55,911 nucleotides of DNA from NCBI GenBank assembly GCA_964480475.1, contig CAYZPW010000006.1, positions 1-55,911 of the forward strand. Direction: 5' to 3'. The notes beneath the pieces are model-generated. The model saw only the letters and a list, made by a program, of their open reading frames with translations, made no database searches and was not told where the DNA came from. Positions 33,876 through 42,566 of the stretch are shown one piece after another. Within the stretch, counting starts at the first letter, position 1. Each line of letters begins with the position of its first letter. Source of the stretch: CAYZPW01 sp964480475 (GTDB lineage Bacteria; B130-G9). The position numbers were made by a program, and so were the translations under genes.

Positions 33876-35525
33876 ATGAACCTCAAGGCTCCGCTTTTCA
33901 GCCTTCTGCTAGCCATCTCGATTTGTGATGCTCCGGCCTTCCCAGCGGAATACCAGGTGAATCTCGATGGCTCGGGCGATTTCGTCCGCGTCCAAGACGC
34001 CATCGACGCCGCAGCGGACGGGGATATCATCGTGGTTCATCCGGGGACATACAGAGAGAATCTACGATATCAGGGCAAGAATATCGTCCTTCAGTCGCTT
34101 CACCCTGATGACAGGGATGTGGTCGCCTCGACCATAATTGATGGGGGCAAGGCCGGCGCCGTCATCACCTTCGATGGCACGGAAGATGATTCCTGCTTGC
34201 TGGCGGGTTTTACCATTACAAATGGCGAGGCAGTCAATGGCGGCGGGATCGTTGGCGGCTTTTACGCTGATATCCGGACCCAGGCTCGGATCGAACACTG
34301 CACAATCGTCGGGAACTCCGCGAAGTACGGCGGCGGGATGTATCTTTCCAACGGCGATGTCGTGAAATGCACCATCCAGGGTAACGAGGCGCAGTACTAT
34401 GGCGGGGGAATATATGGCTTCCACGGGGAGATAGCTGACTGCGTGATCGAGGCCAATAGCGCGGAGAGGGGAGGCGGCCTGTTCCGCTGCAACGGCGAGA
34501 TCGTGGAGTGCGCCGTCAGCGGCAACTCGGCCGAATACGGTGGGGGCCTGTATTATTGCGACGGGGAAATCACCGATTCGGCCATCGCCGGCAATTCAGC
34601 AGATTACGGCGGGGGCATCTGTGGCTGTGTAGGGACGATCACGAGCTGCATCGTCGCGGACAACTTTGCCGCGCAGAGCGGCGGCGGGCTTTACTCCTGC
34701 TATGCCGCTGTCACCAACTGCCTTATCAGCGGCAACTCCGCCTTACGTGGCGGAGGGCTGTATAGCTGTGAGGCAGGGCTGATGAACTGCACGATCAGTG
34801 GCAATTCCGCCGAGCTCGGCGCCGGGTTGTGCAGCAGCTATGGCTCCATCATAAACTGCATCGTTTGGGGAAACAGCGCTCCTGATGGCGATGAGTTGTT
34901 TGGCATCTCGACGCCCTCCTACTCGTGCATTCGTGGCTGGGTCCACGGCGGTGAGGGCAACGTCCCTGACGACCCGCTCTTCGTAGAGGGACCCATCGGC
35001 GATCATTATCTCTCGAGCCTGGGCGCCGGTCAGGACGCGGACAGTCCCTGTATAGACGCTGGCGCCGAAGTGCCCAAGATACTCTTTCTCACGAGTCTCA
35101 CGACCCAAACCGACGGAGCCCTGGACACGAATAGAGTCGACATCGGCTATCACTACGCGCCCGTTCAAGTCGCAATTCAGTCGTACCTCAACGGCGGAAG
35201 CTTTGCACCGGGTGACAGTATTCAGTGCTCGATAGCTGTTCAGAATGCAGGGCCTCAGCTTTGGGTTGATCTTTATTTGGCATTTGTATTGCCCGACGGG
35301 GCAGTAGCCTATTTGGTCAACGGTGGATTTGATGCGGATGCTGGACCGTGGCTCACTAACGTCGCCCTGCCCGCTGGTTTCACCTTCGGCCCGGCCACCG
35401 TATTCGAGCTGACCGTCCCGGTTGAAACTCCCACCGGGCAATACAAGTTCGCGGCGGCGCTTACAGCCTCCGGAAGGGATTATCTCATCTCGGTCTCCGT
35501 GACGTCATTCGTTGTCCGAGGATAG
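33876..35525 (+). CDS. Secreted right-handed beta-helix repeat protein
   Basis: 549 residues. The ATG has GGAG 6-7 nt upstream. The signal peptide ends near APAFPA (residue 24). YQVNLDGSGDFVRVQDAIDAAADGDIIVVHPGTY is the classic beta-helix cap found in pectinesterase-like proteins. About 12 coils follow with GNSAxYGGGL/I-Y-x-C and DCVI-x-x-N patterns. The last coil has CIVWGNSAPDGDEL and YSCIRGWVHGGEGNVPDDPLF, a choice-of-anchor Q-type end. A separate beta-sandwich (about 430-549) follows. The gene end overlaps the convergent glycosyltransferase by 46 bp. Confidence 0.85.
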   Translation: MNLKAPLFSLLLAISICDAPAFPAEYQVNLDGSGDFVRVQDAIDAAADGDIIVVHPGTYRENLRYQGKNIVLQSLHPDDRDVVASTIIDGGKAGAVITFDGTEDDSCLLAGFTITNGEAVNGGGIVGGFYADIRTQARIEHCTIVGNSAKYGGGMYLSNGDVVKCTIQGNEAQYYGGGIYGFHGEIADCVIEANSAERGGGLFRCNGEIVECAVSGNSAEYGGGLYYCDGEITDSAIAGNSADYGGGICGCVGTITSCIVADNFAAQSGGGLYSCYAAVTNCLISGNSALRGGGLYSCEAGLMNCTISGNSAELGAGLCSSYGSIINCIVWGNSAPDGDELFGISTPSYSCIRGWVHGGEGNVPDDPLFVEGPIGDHYLSSLGAGQDADSPCIDAGAEVPKILFLTSLTTQTDGALDTNRVDIGYHYAPVQVAIQSYLNGGSFAPGDSIQCSIAVQNAGPQLWVDLYLAFVLPDGAVAYLVNGGFDADAGPWLTNVALPAGFTFGPATVFELTVPVETPTGQYKFAAALTASGRDYLISVSVTSFVVRG

Positions 35526-37096
35526 ACTGGCGGCGCCTCGACGATCCTGAAGATCAGGATGTCGCTCACCTGATTCTCGGCGTTGTGCCCCATCTTGAAT
35601 GGAACGCGCCGCTCAAATCGAAGCCACCGCTCCTCGTGCAACCGGGACTTGAGCCGCTGATAGAGCACTGGCGAGGGCTTGAACACGACCAGCAAGCGGC
35701 TCTTCTGCGGCCAAAGCGCGCTCATCCTTCGCACAATCAGCCTGAATTCGTCCTCGAAGAAGGCCACGTCGTTCGTGAAGGCCCCTTTCGGCGTCCAACC
35801 CAGTCCCCCTCGCGGGAACCGAAGCGTCGTGAGGCTCGACTCCGGGTAGTAATACATGAATGGCGTGATCGTCAGGTCGGTGAACAGGACAATGTCGCTT
35901 AAAGTCGCGTTCCGCGCAACGTAGTCCGCAATCTCCCGGTCGTTGCTCTTCCAATACGTTGTGAAATACGAATGAAGCGAGATAACGAGCACTGTGAACA
36001 CGAGCACGCCAAGCGCCTTCCTCAGCGGTTTCATACGGATTGAGGTAAGGCCAAGACCAGCGAGTATGAAAAGCCCTGGCTGAACGATTGTGTCGTATCG
36101 CCCCGGCACGTAGATCGGCTTGCTGTATGAGGCGATGAACGCGCAGGCGATGGGTACGAACGTGTAGAACAATACAAGAAGCACCGGCCAGATCGCTGCC
36201 TGTTTAGAAGCATCCCCCGAGCGCCTCGCCCGGAGGACCAAGCACAATGCCGAGACGACGAGTGCCGCTAAAGCCACGAGGCCAATCCCCCAGATCGACT
36301 TCAGAAAGCCCGTCGTGGGCAGGCGCCAGCTCTTGAACGTCAGGTGCAGGAGCGTCTCGAAGAGCATTCGCCCCTGAGGTTTCGGTATCCAGGGCGTCGT
36401 GTTCTGCGCCACCTGGCGGCTCAACACCAGAACCCACGGCAGATACGCCCCGACCACGCCCATCAGCGCGAGCATCGGCCGCGCATCCCGCCTCTCCTTT
36501 CGCCTCGCCAAGACGTATAGCCCCTCTGCTAGCAGGACAAAAACGCCGTAGTTCTGCGTGTAGAGCATTGCCGCCGTGACGACGATGAACCAAGCCACTC
36601 GCTTCGGGGACGGCCTTTCGGTCATTAGGTGGCAAAGATACACTGAGATGATCGCCAGAAGAGGCGTCAGCGAATACATCCGCGCCTCCCGCGAGTAATA
36701 GACCGCAAGCGGTGCGACGGCCAGCATCGCACCCGCCCAAAGCCCGACGGCCGGTCGGAACAGCCTTGATGCGATCAACAGCGTCGCCGCGACGAGGCAG
36801 ATGCCCAACAAGGCGGAGAAGAGCCGGGCGCAGAGCTCCGAATCGCCGAACATCCGTATCCAGATATGCAGCAGCAGGTAATAAAGCGGCGGCGAGGAGT
36901 CCTCGACCTGCCTCTCGATAATAGTGCCAACGTCCTGCCGGGCCAGAACCACCGAATAAGCCTCGTCTTGCCAGATGCTCTGCTCACCCAGCCCCCAAAG
37001 CCGAACGACCGCCGCCAGCACTAATATGGCCACCGCAAGAGCTTTCGCCCCTCCGCGCCATTGTGAACACCCAGTACCAGCTGCCTCGGCCTGCAC
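35480..37096 (-). CDS. PMT/ArnT-type membrane glycosyltransferase
   Basis: 538 residues, a GT-C fold enzyme using a polyprenyl-phosphate sugar donor at the outer face of the inner membrane. The first external loop has the family motif WQDEAYS (the acidic pair) and SPPLYYLLLHIWIRMFGDSE. About 11 hydrophobic helices (AKALAVAILVLAAVVRLWGL, FSALLGICLVAATLLIA, LWAGAMLAVAPLAVYY, others) are visible. The C-terminal about 130 residues form a soluble domain. It probably glycosylates lipid-linked glycans or proteins. The last 15 codons overlap the convergent beta-helix gene. Confidence 0.85.
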   Translation of the reverse strand: MQAEAAGTGCSQWRGGAKALAVAILVLAAVVRLWGLGEQSIWQDEAYSVVLARQDVGTIIERQVEDSSPPLYYLLLHIWIRMFGDSELCARLFSALLGICLVAATLLIASRLFRPAVGLWAGAMLAVAPLAVYYSREARMYSLTPLLAIISVYLCHLMTERPSPKRVAWFIVVTAAMLYTQNYGVFVLLAEGLYVLARRKERRDARPMLALMGVVGAYLPWVLVLSRQVAQNTTPWIPKPQGRMLFETLLHLTFKSWRLPTTGFLKSIWGIGLVALAALVVSALCLVLRARRSGDASKQAAIWPVLLVLFYTFVPIACAFIASYSKPIYVPGRYDTIVQPGLFILAGLGLTSIRMKPLRKALGVLVFTVLVISLHSYFTTYWKSNDREIADYVARNATLSDIVLFTDLTITPFMYYYPESSLTTLRFPRGGLGWTPKGAFTNDVAFFEDEFRLIVRRMSALWPQKSRLLVVFKPSPVLYQRLKSRLHEERWLRFERRVPFKMGHNAENQVSDILIFRIVEAPPVYPRTTNDVTETEMR

Positions 37097-37265
37097 CCAA
37101 TCCTCTTCTCTTCAAATCCGTGCGATCTGCGCAATCTGCGGGCAAAAAGCCTACATCAAACGGCCAGCAAGTCAATTGCCCTCACAGACTTCCCTACGCA
37201 GTTGATGCCACAGCGCTCTTTCGCCATAATCTAATGAGAAGCGCAACTGAATAGGACACGGGAGC

Positions 37266-37604
37266 ATGATAGAATCATACAGTTTCGGCTCAATCGTCAT
37301 CGACGGAAAGCAATACACCTCCGACGTAAAGATAATCGACGGCCAGGTTATGCGCAACTGGTGGCGAAAGGACGGTCACAGCATTTGCGAGGCGGACGTA
37401 GCCGACATCCTCGCCGCAAAACCCGACGTCCTCATCCTCGGCACCGGCACCTACGGCATCCTGAAGGTCCCCAAAGCCTTCAAGAACCTGATGGAATCGC
37501 ACGATATCGACCTCATCGCCCAGCCGACCGACAAGGCCGTCAAGACCTACAACGAGCTCTGCCAGACCAAGAACGTCGCCGCCGGCTTTCATCTCACGTG
37601 CTGA
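37266..37604 (+). CDS. Mth938-like domain protein
   Basis: 112 residues, the complete small fold of the Mth938/NDUFAF3/AAMDC family: IESYSFGSIVIDGKQYTSDV, NWWRKDGHSI, KPDVLILGTGTYGILKVP, and the C-terminal TYNELCQTKNVAAGFHLTC. Function in bacteria is unknown; eukaryotic relatives assist complex I assembly. The gene stands alone; the flanks (37097-37265 and 37605-37723) show nothing recognised. Confidence 0.88.
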   Translation: MIESYSFGSIVIDGKQYTSDVKIIDGQVMRNWWRKDGHSICEADVADILAAKPDVLILGTGTYGILKVPKAFKNLMESHDIDLIAQPTDKAVKTYNELCQTKNVAAGFHLTC

Positions 37605-37723
37605 GGAAGAGAATTATCATTGCGGAATCATCGGAGAGGATCGAAGCCGGCTGTTTCCCACAGACAGAGGGCACATCCTGAGCCTGATTTGATAGTGGGG
37701 ATGACAGAATGGGATGAAAGGAC

Positions 37724-38521
37724 ATGACTGGATTGGGTGATAGCTTCAGAGGCAGTCGGATGCACGTTCTCGACCTTGCGAGTCGGGAAGACTTCCCTCA
37801 GATCCTTAACGGACTCATTGAGAACAGCGGCGCCACTGTCGGCGCAGACCATGTTCATCAACCGAAAGGTCGCGGGGACCAAGATAAGACAAATGAGATG
37901 CAATTGCGACAGTTTCTCCGGCTGTGTCATTTCAAGACGCTCGATCAGAAGAAGGCCACGAATGACCTGGATACATGGTGGCTGAAGGTCCGCCCGCACA
38001 CTGCGAAGACGCCTCAGTGGGACCTGCTCTGTGAGTGCAGCATGAATGACAAGGATGGGATCGTGTTGGTCGAGGCAAAGGCCCATGAGGGAGAGCTTGA
38101 TTGGGGTGGTAAGCAGCTGGAGCCGGACGCCTCAAGAGGTTCCTGTCTTAACCATAAGCGCATTGGGAAAGCAATTGAGGAGGCGTGCCGTTCCCTCGAC
38201 GCAAAGAAACCCGGTGTCAATATCAGCCGGGACAGCCATTACCAGCTTGCTAACCGCGTTGCGTATGCCTGGAAGCTCGCCAACATGGGGCTGCACGTTG
38301 TGCTGCTTTATTTGGGCTTGATCGGTGACACCAGAATGTCATTTGTCGGCCAGCCGCTCGAGGATCACGATCACTGGGTGCAAGTCATGGGTGGATACAC
38401 GATAGGTGTGCTGCCGCACTCGCTTCCAAACACAAGGTTTGAGTTTCCTGGCGGCGGATCGATGATGATGCTTATCAGGTCCCGAAAGGTCCTGAGACTT
38501 TCGCCCGCGCTTCACGAATAA
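37724..38521 (+). CDS. Hypothetical protein with PD-(D/E)XK-nuclease-like pattern
   Basis: 265 residues, no signal peptide. The stretch PQWDLLCECSMNDKDG then IVLVEAKAHEGEL resembles the D...(D/E)xK core of restriction-endonuclease-fold proteins (Asp of WDLL, Glu-Ala-Lys of VEAK). Later conserved-looking segments are RDSHYQLANRVAYAWKLA and VVLLYLGLIGD. AAAGGA lies upstream of the ATG. It is followed directly by a terminator-bearing repeat and has no partner genes, so its role cannot be fixed. The domain call needs a profile search. Confidence 0.6.
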   Translation: MTGLGDSFRGSRMHVLDLASREDFPQILNGLIENSGATVGADHVHQPKGRGDQDKTNEMQLRQFLRLCHFKTLDQKKATNDLDTWWLKVRPHTAKTPQWDLLCECSMNDKDGIVLVEAKAHEGELDWGGKQLEPDASRGSCLNHKRIGKAIEEACRSLDAKKPGVNISRDSHYQLANRVAYAWKLANMGLHVVLLYLGLIGDTRMSFVGQPLEDHDHWVQVMGGYTIGVLPHSLPNTRFEFPGGGSMMMLIRSRKVLRLSPALHE

Positions 38522-38526
38522 GTGTC

Positions 38527-38762
38527 TTTCCCCGAAGGGGGAACACGTGGGTAGCCGTAGGTGAAACCTACGGAAATGGAAGCACGCCCCACCTCCCCAA
38601 AACGACCCTGAAGGGGTCGCACAACAGCTCTTCACACCAAGAGCCTCTCGCCGAATACGGTTGATTGTGCAACCCTTTCAGGGTTGTTTTTCCTTTCTTC
38701 GGTGGCTTTGATCCGTAGGTTGGCACCTACGGCTACCATTGTGATGCCCTTTCAGGGCATGG
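38527..38762. repeat. CCGTAGGT...ACCTACGG repeat, copy 1
   Basis: It starts with TTTCCCCGAAGGGGGAA and GTGGGTAGCCGTAGGTG, and closes with CACCTACGGCTACC (38724-38737) and a GCCCTTTCAGGGC hairpin. The inverted ends flank about 175 bp that hold GACCCTGAAGGGGTC and a terminator-like hairpin. Its first 72 bp recur exactly at 38875-38946. Confidence 0.8.
38670..38691 (+). terminator. Rho-independent terminator inside repeat copy 1
   Basis: The perfect stem CAACCCT/AGGGTTG (loop TTC) is followed by TTTTT and a CCTTTC tract. It is suitably placed about 150 bp after the nuclease-like gene. Confidence 0.65.
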
Positions 38763-38874
38763 ATGTGGTTTCATCTGCTCACCGACCTGCGTTCTACGGT
38801 CACTGGAAAGATGCACGTCCGTTTATTTGTCGTTGTTTCGCAGATTCACGCAATCGTGGCCGGAGACCTTCTTA

Positions 38875-38946
38875 TTTCCCCGAAGGGGGAACACGTGGGT
38901 AGCCGTAGGTGAAACCTACGGAAATGGAAGCACGCCCCACCTCCCC
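38875..38946. repeat. CCGTAGGT repeat, copy 2, cut by the scaffold gap
   Basis: 72 bp identical to the start of copy 1, ending exactly at the N run. Its last 55 bp (38892-38946) are identical to the first 55 bp after the gap. Confidence 0.9.
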
Positions 38947-39046
38947 NNNNNNNNNNNNNNNNNNNNNNNNNNNNNNNNNNNNNNNNNNNNNNNNNNNNNN
39001 NNNNNNNNNNNNNNNNNNNNNNNNNNNNNNNNNNNNNNNNNNNNNN
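38947..39046. other. Assembly gap of exactly 100 N
   Basis: A placeholder of unknown true size between two contig ends. Both sides carry the same 55-mer (38892-38946 and 39047-39101), so the ends probably overlap and the real gap may be zero or negative. Confidence 0.98.
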
Positions 39047-39276
39047 CACGTGGGTAGCCGTAGGTGAAACCTACGGAAATGGAAGCACGCCCCACCTCCC
39101 CCAAAAACGGCCCTGAAGGGGCCGGAAAAAAGCCCGTCATACCAAGAACCTCTCGTCGAATACAGTTGATTGTGCAATCCCTTCAGGGTCGTTTTTCTTT
39201 TCTTGACTCGCCGTGAGCCGTAGGTTTCAGCCCGCGTTTTGCGGGCCTACCCAAGTTGTGCCCTTTTAAGGCATTC
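39047..39276. repeat. CCGTAGGT repeat, copy 3, after the gap
   Basis: It opens with the shared 55-mer, then GGCCCTGAAGGGGCC, a weaker CCCTTCAGGG hairpin with a GTTTTTCTTTTC tract (about 39180-39204), and closes with GAGCCGTAGGTTTCAGCCC. If the gap is an artefact, copies 2 and 3 are one element. Confidence 0.75.
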
Positions 39277-39355
39277 CAAGGCATCGCGTATGCCTTGAAA
39301 AGCCAGGGGCTTTGCGGGAGACTATTGGACGGTTTTTTGGACTTGGAGGCGGATT

Positions 39356-40801
39356 ATGACCATCGACGAAGAGCAGATTGCGAGGCTTGTTAGAGAGGCG
39401 CTGGCGAGGCTTGGGCGAGGCGGACCAGCCGAAGGGCCGGCGGCCAATCTCGCGCCAGGTTCGTCAGCAGACGGCCCGGGGTTTGCGATGGTGGATGAGG
39501 CAGTTTCAGCGGCCGCGAAGGCACAGCGGGAGCTCGTCGCGCTGCCGCTTGAGACGCGGAAGGAGCTCATCGAGGCGATACGTCGCGTTTGCACTGAGCA
39601 CGTGGATGAGCTGGCACGGCTCGCGGTCGAGGAGACGGGCATGGGCGTCGAGGCGGACAAGGTGCAGAAGAACCTCTTGGCCATCAGGAAGACGCCCGGC
39701 GTCGAGGACCTTGAGACCACGGCTTTCTCCGGCGATCGCGGCCTCGCCATTGAGGAGCTCGCGCCGTTCGGGGTCATCTGTGCGATCACGCCCTCGACGA
39801 ACCCGTCCGAGACAGTCATTAACAACGCCATCGGGATGGTCGCCGCGGGCAACGCCGTCGTGTTCAACGCTCACCCCGGGGCCAAGCGAGTCAGCGGAAG
39901 GGCGGTCGAGTTGATCGACCAGGCGGTTGTGTCGGCCGGTGGCCCGCGAAATGTCGCCTGCTGCCTCGCGGACCCGACGATCGAGACAGGTCAGGAGCTG
40001 ATGTGTCATCCCGACGTCGGTCTTTTGGTCGTAACCGGTGGGCCGGCGGTCGTGAAAGCGGCGATGGCGTCGGGCAAAAAGGTCATTGCGGCGGGGCCTG
40101 GGAACCCGCCTGTTGTCGTGGATGAGACAGCCGACCTTGAGCTTGCCTCCAAAGAGATCGTCAACGGCGCGAGCTTCGACCACAACGTGCTTTGCGTGGC
40201 CGAGAAGGAGATATTCGTTGTCGAGAAGGTCGCGGACGAGCTCAAGCGAGGCATGATCGCAAATGGTGCTTACGAGCTTTCGCCCGAGGAACTCGCGGCC
40301 GTCCTGAAGGCCGTCTATACCGACTTCGAGCCGAAGAAGCAGGCCGACGAGCTCACGGTCAATCGGCGCCTCGTGGGTAGGTCTGCGGCCAAGATAATGG
40401 AGGCTGCGGGTTTATCGCTTCCGGCGGGGAAACGGCTGTTGATTGTCGAGACCGACCTGCGCCATCCGCTCGTGATGCGCGAGATGCTGATGCCGCTCGT
40501 CCCAATTGTCAGAACGCGGGACGCGGATGAGGCGATCGAGTGGGCATATATCGCTGAGCAGCAATGCTCCCATACGGCGATGATGTTCTCCCGGAACATC
40601 GCGAACCTGAGCAAGATGGCCTACCGTATAAACACGAGCATATTCGTGAAGAATGGCCCCTCTTACGCGGGCTTGGGCTTTGGAGGCGAAGGCCACACGT
40701 CATACACAATCGCCGGCCCCACCGGCGAGGGCGTAACGACCGCGCGCTGCTTCACGCGCCGCCGCCGCTGCACCCTCGTGGATTATTTCAGGATTATATG
40801 A
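39356..40801 (+). CDS. CoA-acylating aldehyde dehydrogenase (EutE/PduP-like)
   Basis: 481 residues; GGAGG lies 6 nt before the ATG. It oxidises an aldehyde with CoA and NAD+ to an acyl-CoA. Family features are FGVICAITPSTNPSETVINNAI, VFNAHPGAK, VVTGGPAVVKAAMASGKKVIAAGPGNPP and the catalytic Cys280 in HNVLCVAEKE. The C-terminus GHTSYTIAGPTGEGVTTARCFTRRRRC is typical of microcompartment enzymes. Residues 1-20, MTIDEEQIARLVREALARLG, form an amphipathic helix followed by a Gly/Pro/Ala linker, like PduP/EutE encapsulation peptides. No shell-protein gene is in the window. Substrate (acetaldehyde, propionaldehyde or other) is unresolved. Confidence 0.9.
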   Translation: MTIDEEQIARLVREALARLGRGGPAEGPAANLAPGSSADGPGFAMVDEAVSAAAKAQRELVALPLETRKELIEAIRRVCTEHVDELARLAVEETGMGVEADKVQKNLLAIRKTPGVEDLETTAFSGDRGLAIEELAPFGVICAITPSTNPSETVINNAIGMVAAGNAVVFNAHPGAKRVSGRAVELIDQAVVSAGGPRNVACCLADPTIETGQELMCHPDVGLLVVTGGPAVVKAAMASGKKVIAAGPGNPPVVVDETADLELASKEIVNGASFDHNVLCVAEKEIFVVEKVADELKRGMIANGAYELSPEELAAVLKAVYTDFEPKKQADELTVNRRLVGRSAAKIMEAAGLSLPAGKRLLIVETDLRHPLVMREMLMPLVPIVRTRDADEAIEWAYIAEQQCSHTAMMFSRNIANLSKMAYRINTSIFVKNGPSYAGLGFGGEGHTSYTIAGPTGEGVTTARCFTRRRRCTLVDYFRII

Positions 40802-40802
40802 G

Positions 40803-40990
40803 ATGGGGGCAGCTCACCGCGGCGAACCGCGTTCGTCTGCCCATATCAATCCAACCGAATCCAGCATGGCGAATACTCTCACCAATCGGCACGGGCGGGT
40901 CTAAGACCGCGCCCCTACTTCAGATGTCCCTTTCTCCTTTTGCCCCTTTTCCTTTTCTCCCGTTTTCCCCGACGGGGAGACCCCACTGCG
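40803..40990. repeat. Composite intergenic repeat, copy C
   Basis: 40803-40918 (GGGGGCAGCTCACCG to GACCGCGCCCCTAC) aligns with the reverse complement of 3657-3767. 40919-40990 is the pyrimidine tract CCCTTTCTCCTTTTGCCCC and on, ending in the CCCCGACGGGG hairpin and GAGACCCC. Orientation is opposite to copy A. It fills most of the space between the aldehyde dehydrogenase gene and the next promoter. Confidence 0.75.
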
Positions 40991-40993
40991 AGG

Positions 40994-41058
40994 TTGACAT
41001 GGGCGGGCTTTGCGGGGATATTCTGAGGCACAATTGTGCCGAATGACCAGGGGTCATT
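40994..41058 (+). promoter_or_regulatory. Promoter with two palindromes ahead of the radical SAM gene
   Basis: -35 TTGACA (40994-40999), 17-nt spacer, -10 GATATT (41017-41022). The predicted start near 41029 falls in a perfect 14-bp palindrome GGCACAATTGTGCC (41027-41040). A second perfect inverted repeat, AATGACC-AGG-GGTCATT (41042-41058), follows, with a short T-run at about 41063-41067. It looks like an operator or attenuator. Confidence 0.55.
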
Positions 41059-41105
41059 GCCGCTTTTTGGCCCTGGTGTGCTTCTGTTGAGAGAGGGCTT
41101 TTGAG

Positions 41106-42566
41106 ATAACTAAACCAGCGGTCATCATATCGCCGTATTCCGACATATCGTCCACGGGGCCGAGAGTCCTTTCCAGCTGCCTCAAGCAGGCCGGCTTCAG
41201 GACTAGAAAGCTATTCCTACAGATCGCAGAGGAGAAGGGCGACATCCCGCCGGGGCTGTTTCTGTATCCGGATAGCGTTCTTGAGCAGGTCGGCGAACTC
41301 TGTAAGGACGCTTTACTCGTCGGGGTCTCACTCATGAGCAACTACTTCGACCGGGTGGCCCAGCTGTGCGAGTTCTTGCGAGAAAAGACCGGCGCGCCGG
41401 TATTGGTTGGCGGCATCCACGCCACGCTAATGCCCAGGGAGTGCGCCGAATTCGCTGATTACGTGTGCATTGGCGAGGGTGAGGGTGCGATTGTCGAAAT
41501 CGCGCGAGCCTTTTCTGATGGCAAAGATGCGTCGAGCGTTGCCAATGTCTGCGGGATGAGGGACGGCGAGTTCTTCCAGAATCCGCCCAGACCTTTGATT
41601 GCGAATCTCGACGACATCCCTTTCCCCGACTACTCGCAGGATGACGACTACGTTCTGGTCGATGGCAAGCTGAAGAGGATGGACCTGAGCCTGCTCGAAC
41701 CGCTCTTGTCAACCGCAGTGCGAGGCAAGAAAACGGCGGAGGAGAGGCCCTCTTACGTCACGATGATGACCCGGGGCTGCCGATATGCCTGCACCTACTG
41801 CTGCAATCGGACGCTGCTTCGGCTGTACGGCGGACGCACATTTGTGAGGCGCAGGTCGGTCGAGAACGTCATTTCAGAGCTGTCTTGGGTTCGCGAGAAC
41901 CTTCCGTTCGTTGAGCTGGTTGTTTTGACGGACGATTCATTCTTCGACACGGACGAGTCTCAGATACGGACGTTCTGTGAGGTTTATCGAGCGAAGATTG
42001 GACTGCAGTTTTTCTCGCTCGGGACGCCCTCCGGTATAGATGACAAAAAGCTCAAGATGATGGTCGATGCGGGCATGGTTTACCTGCAAATGGGCGTTCA
42101 GACCGGCAGCGAGCGGATACGCAAAATGTATAAGAGGCCTTTCTCAAACGAGGAGGTCATTTCGATTGCGGACATGCTGGCCAAGTATGTCCCGAGGATA
42201 CTGCCTCCGCGCTACGACATTATTATCGACAACCCGATGGAGACGGATGAAGACGTAATCGATAGCATTCGCCTTCTGCTGAGGTTCAAGAGGCCGTATT
42301 TCATCCAGTATTTCTGCCTGACGCTATTCCCAGGAACAGAGCTTGGCGACAGGGCCGCCAGAGCCGGGATCATCACCGACTGGAGAAAGCAGGTGTATCG
42401 CAAGCAGCTCTTCCACAAGAGGCGGAGCTACCTCAACTTCGTCCTGGGTCTGTTCAACACACCTGCTCCAAAGATCGTCATACGACTTCTAATAACGAAG
42501 CCCGCTCTGCTGATCTTCAACCGGCCATATTTCGGCAGATTGCTCCGGCTGGCTGTGAAGGACTAG
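41106..42566 (+). CDS. B12-binding-type radical SAM enzyme, start codon not canonical
   Basis: A radical SAM protein with CRYACTYC (the CxxxCxxC cluster site, about residue 145 counting from ATG 41334) inside MTRGCRYACTYCCNR. Upstream VGGIHATLMPRE and YVCIGEGEGAIVEI are the cobalamin-binding-type fold. The first ATG is 41334, but the same frame is open back to 41091 and encodes clear domain sequence (KPAVIISPYSDISSTG, GPRVLSSCLKQAGF, DALLVGVSLMSNYF). There is no ATG, GTG or TTG in it. GAGAGGG (41091-41097) stands 8 nt before ATA 41106, which would start MTKPAVIISP. Either ATA is used or a base is wrong. Neighbouring flippase and ligase suggest a lipid or glycan modification role; the reaction is unknown. 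Confidence 0.8.
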   Translation: MTKPAVIISPYSDISSTGPRVLSSCLKQAGFRTRKLFLQIAEEKGDIPPGLFLYPDSVLEQVGELCKDALLVGVSLMSNYFDRVAQLCEFLREKTGAPVLVGGIHATLMPRECAEFADYVCIGEGEGAIVEIARAFSDGKDASSVANVCGMRDGEFFQNPPRPLIANLDDIPFPDYSQDDDYVLVDGKLKRMDLSLLEPLLSTAVRGKKTAEERPSYVTMMTRGCRYACTYCCNRTLLRLYGGRTFVRRRSVENVISELSWVRENLPFVELVVLTDDSFFDTDESQIRTFCEVYRAKIGLQFFSLGTPSGIDDKKLKMMVDAGMVYLQMGVQTGSERIRKMYKRPFSNEEVISIADMLAKYVPRILPPRYDIIIDNPMETDEDVIDSIRLLLRFKRPYFIQYFCLTLFPGTELGDRAARAGIITDWRKQVYRKQLFHKRRSYLNFVLGLFNTPAPKIVIRLLITKPALLIFNRPYFGRLLRLAVKD

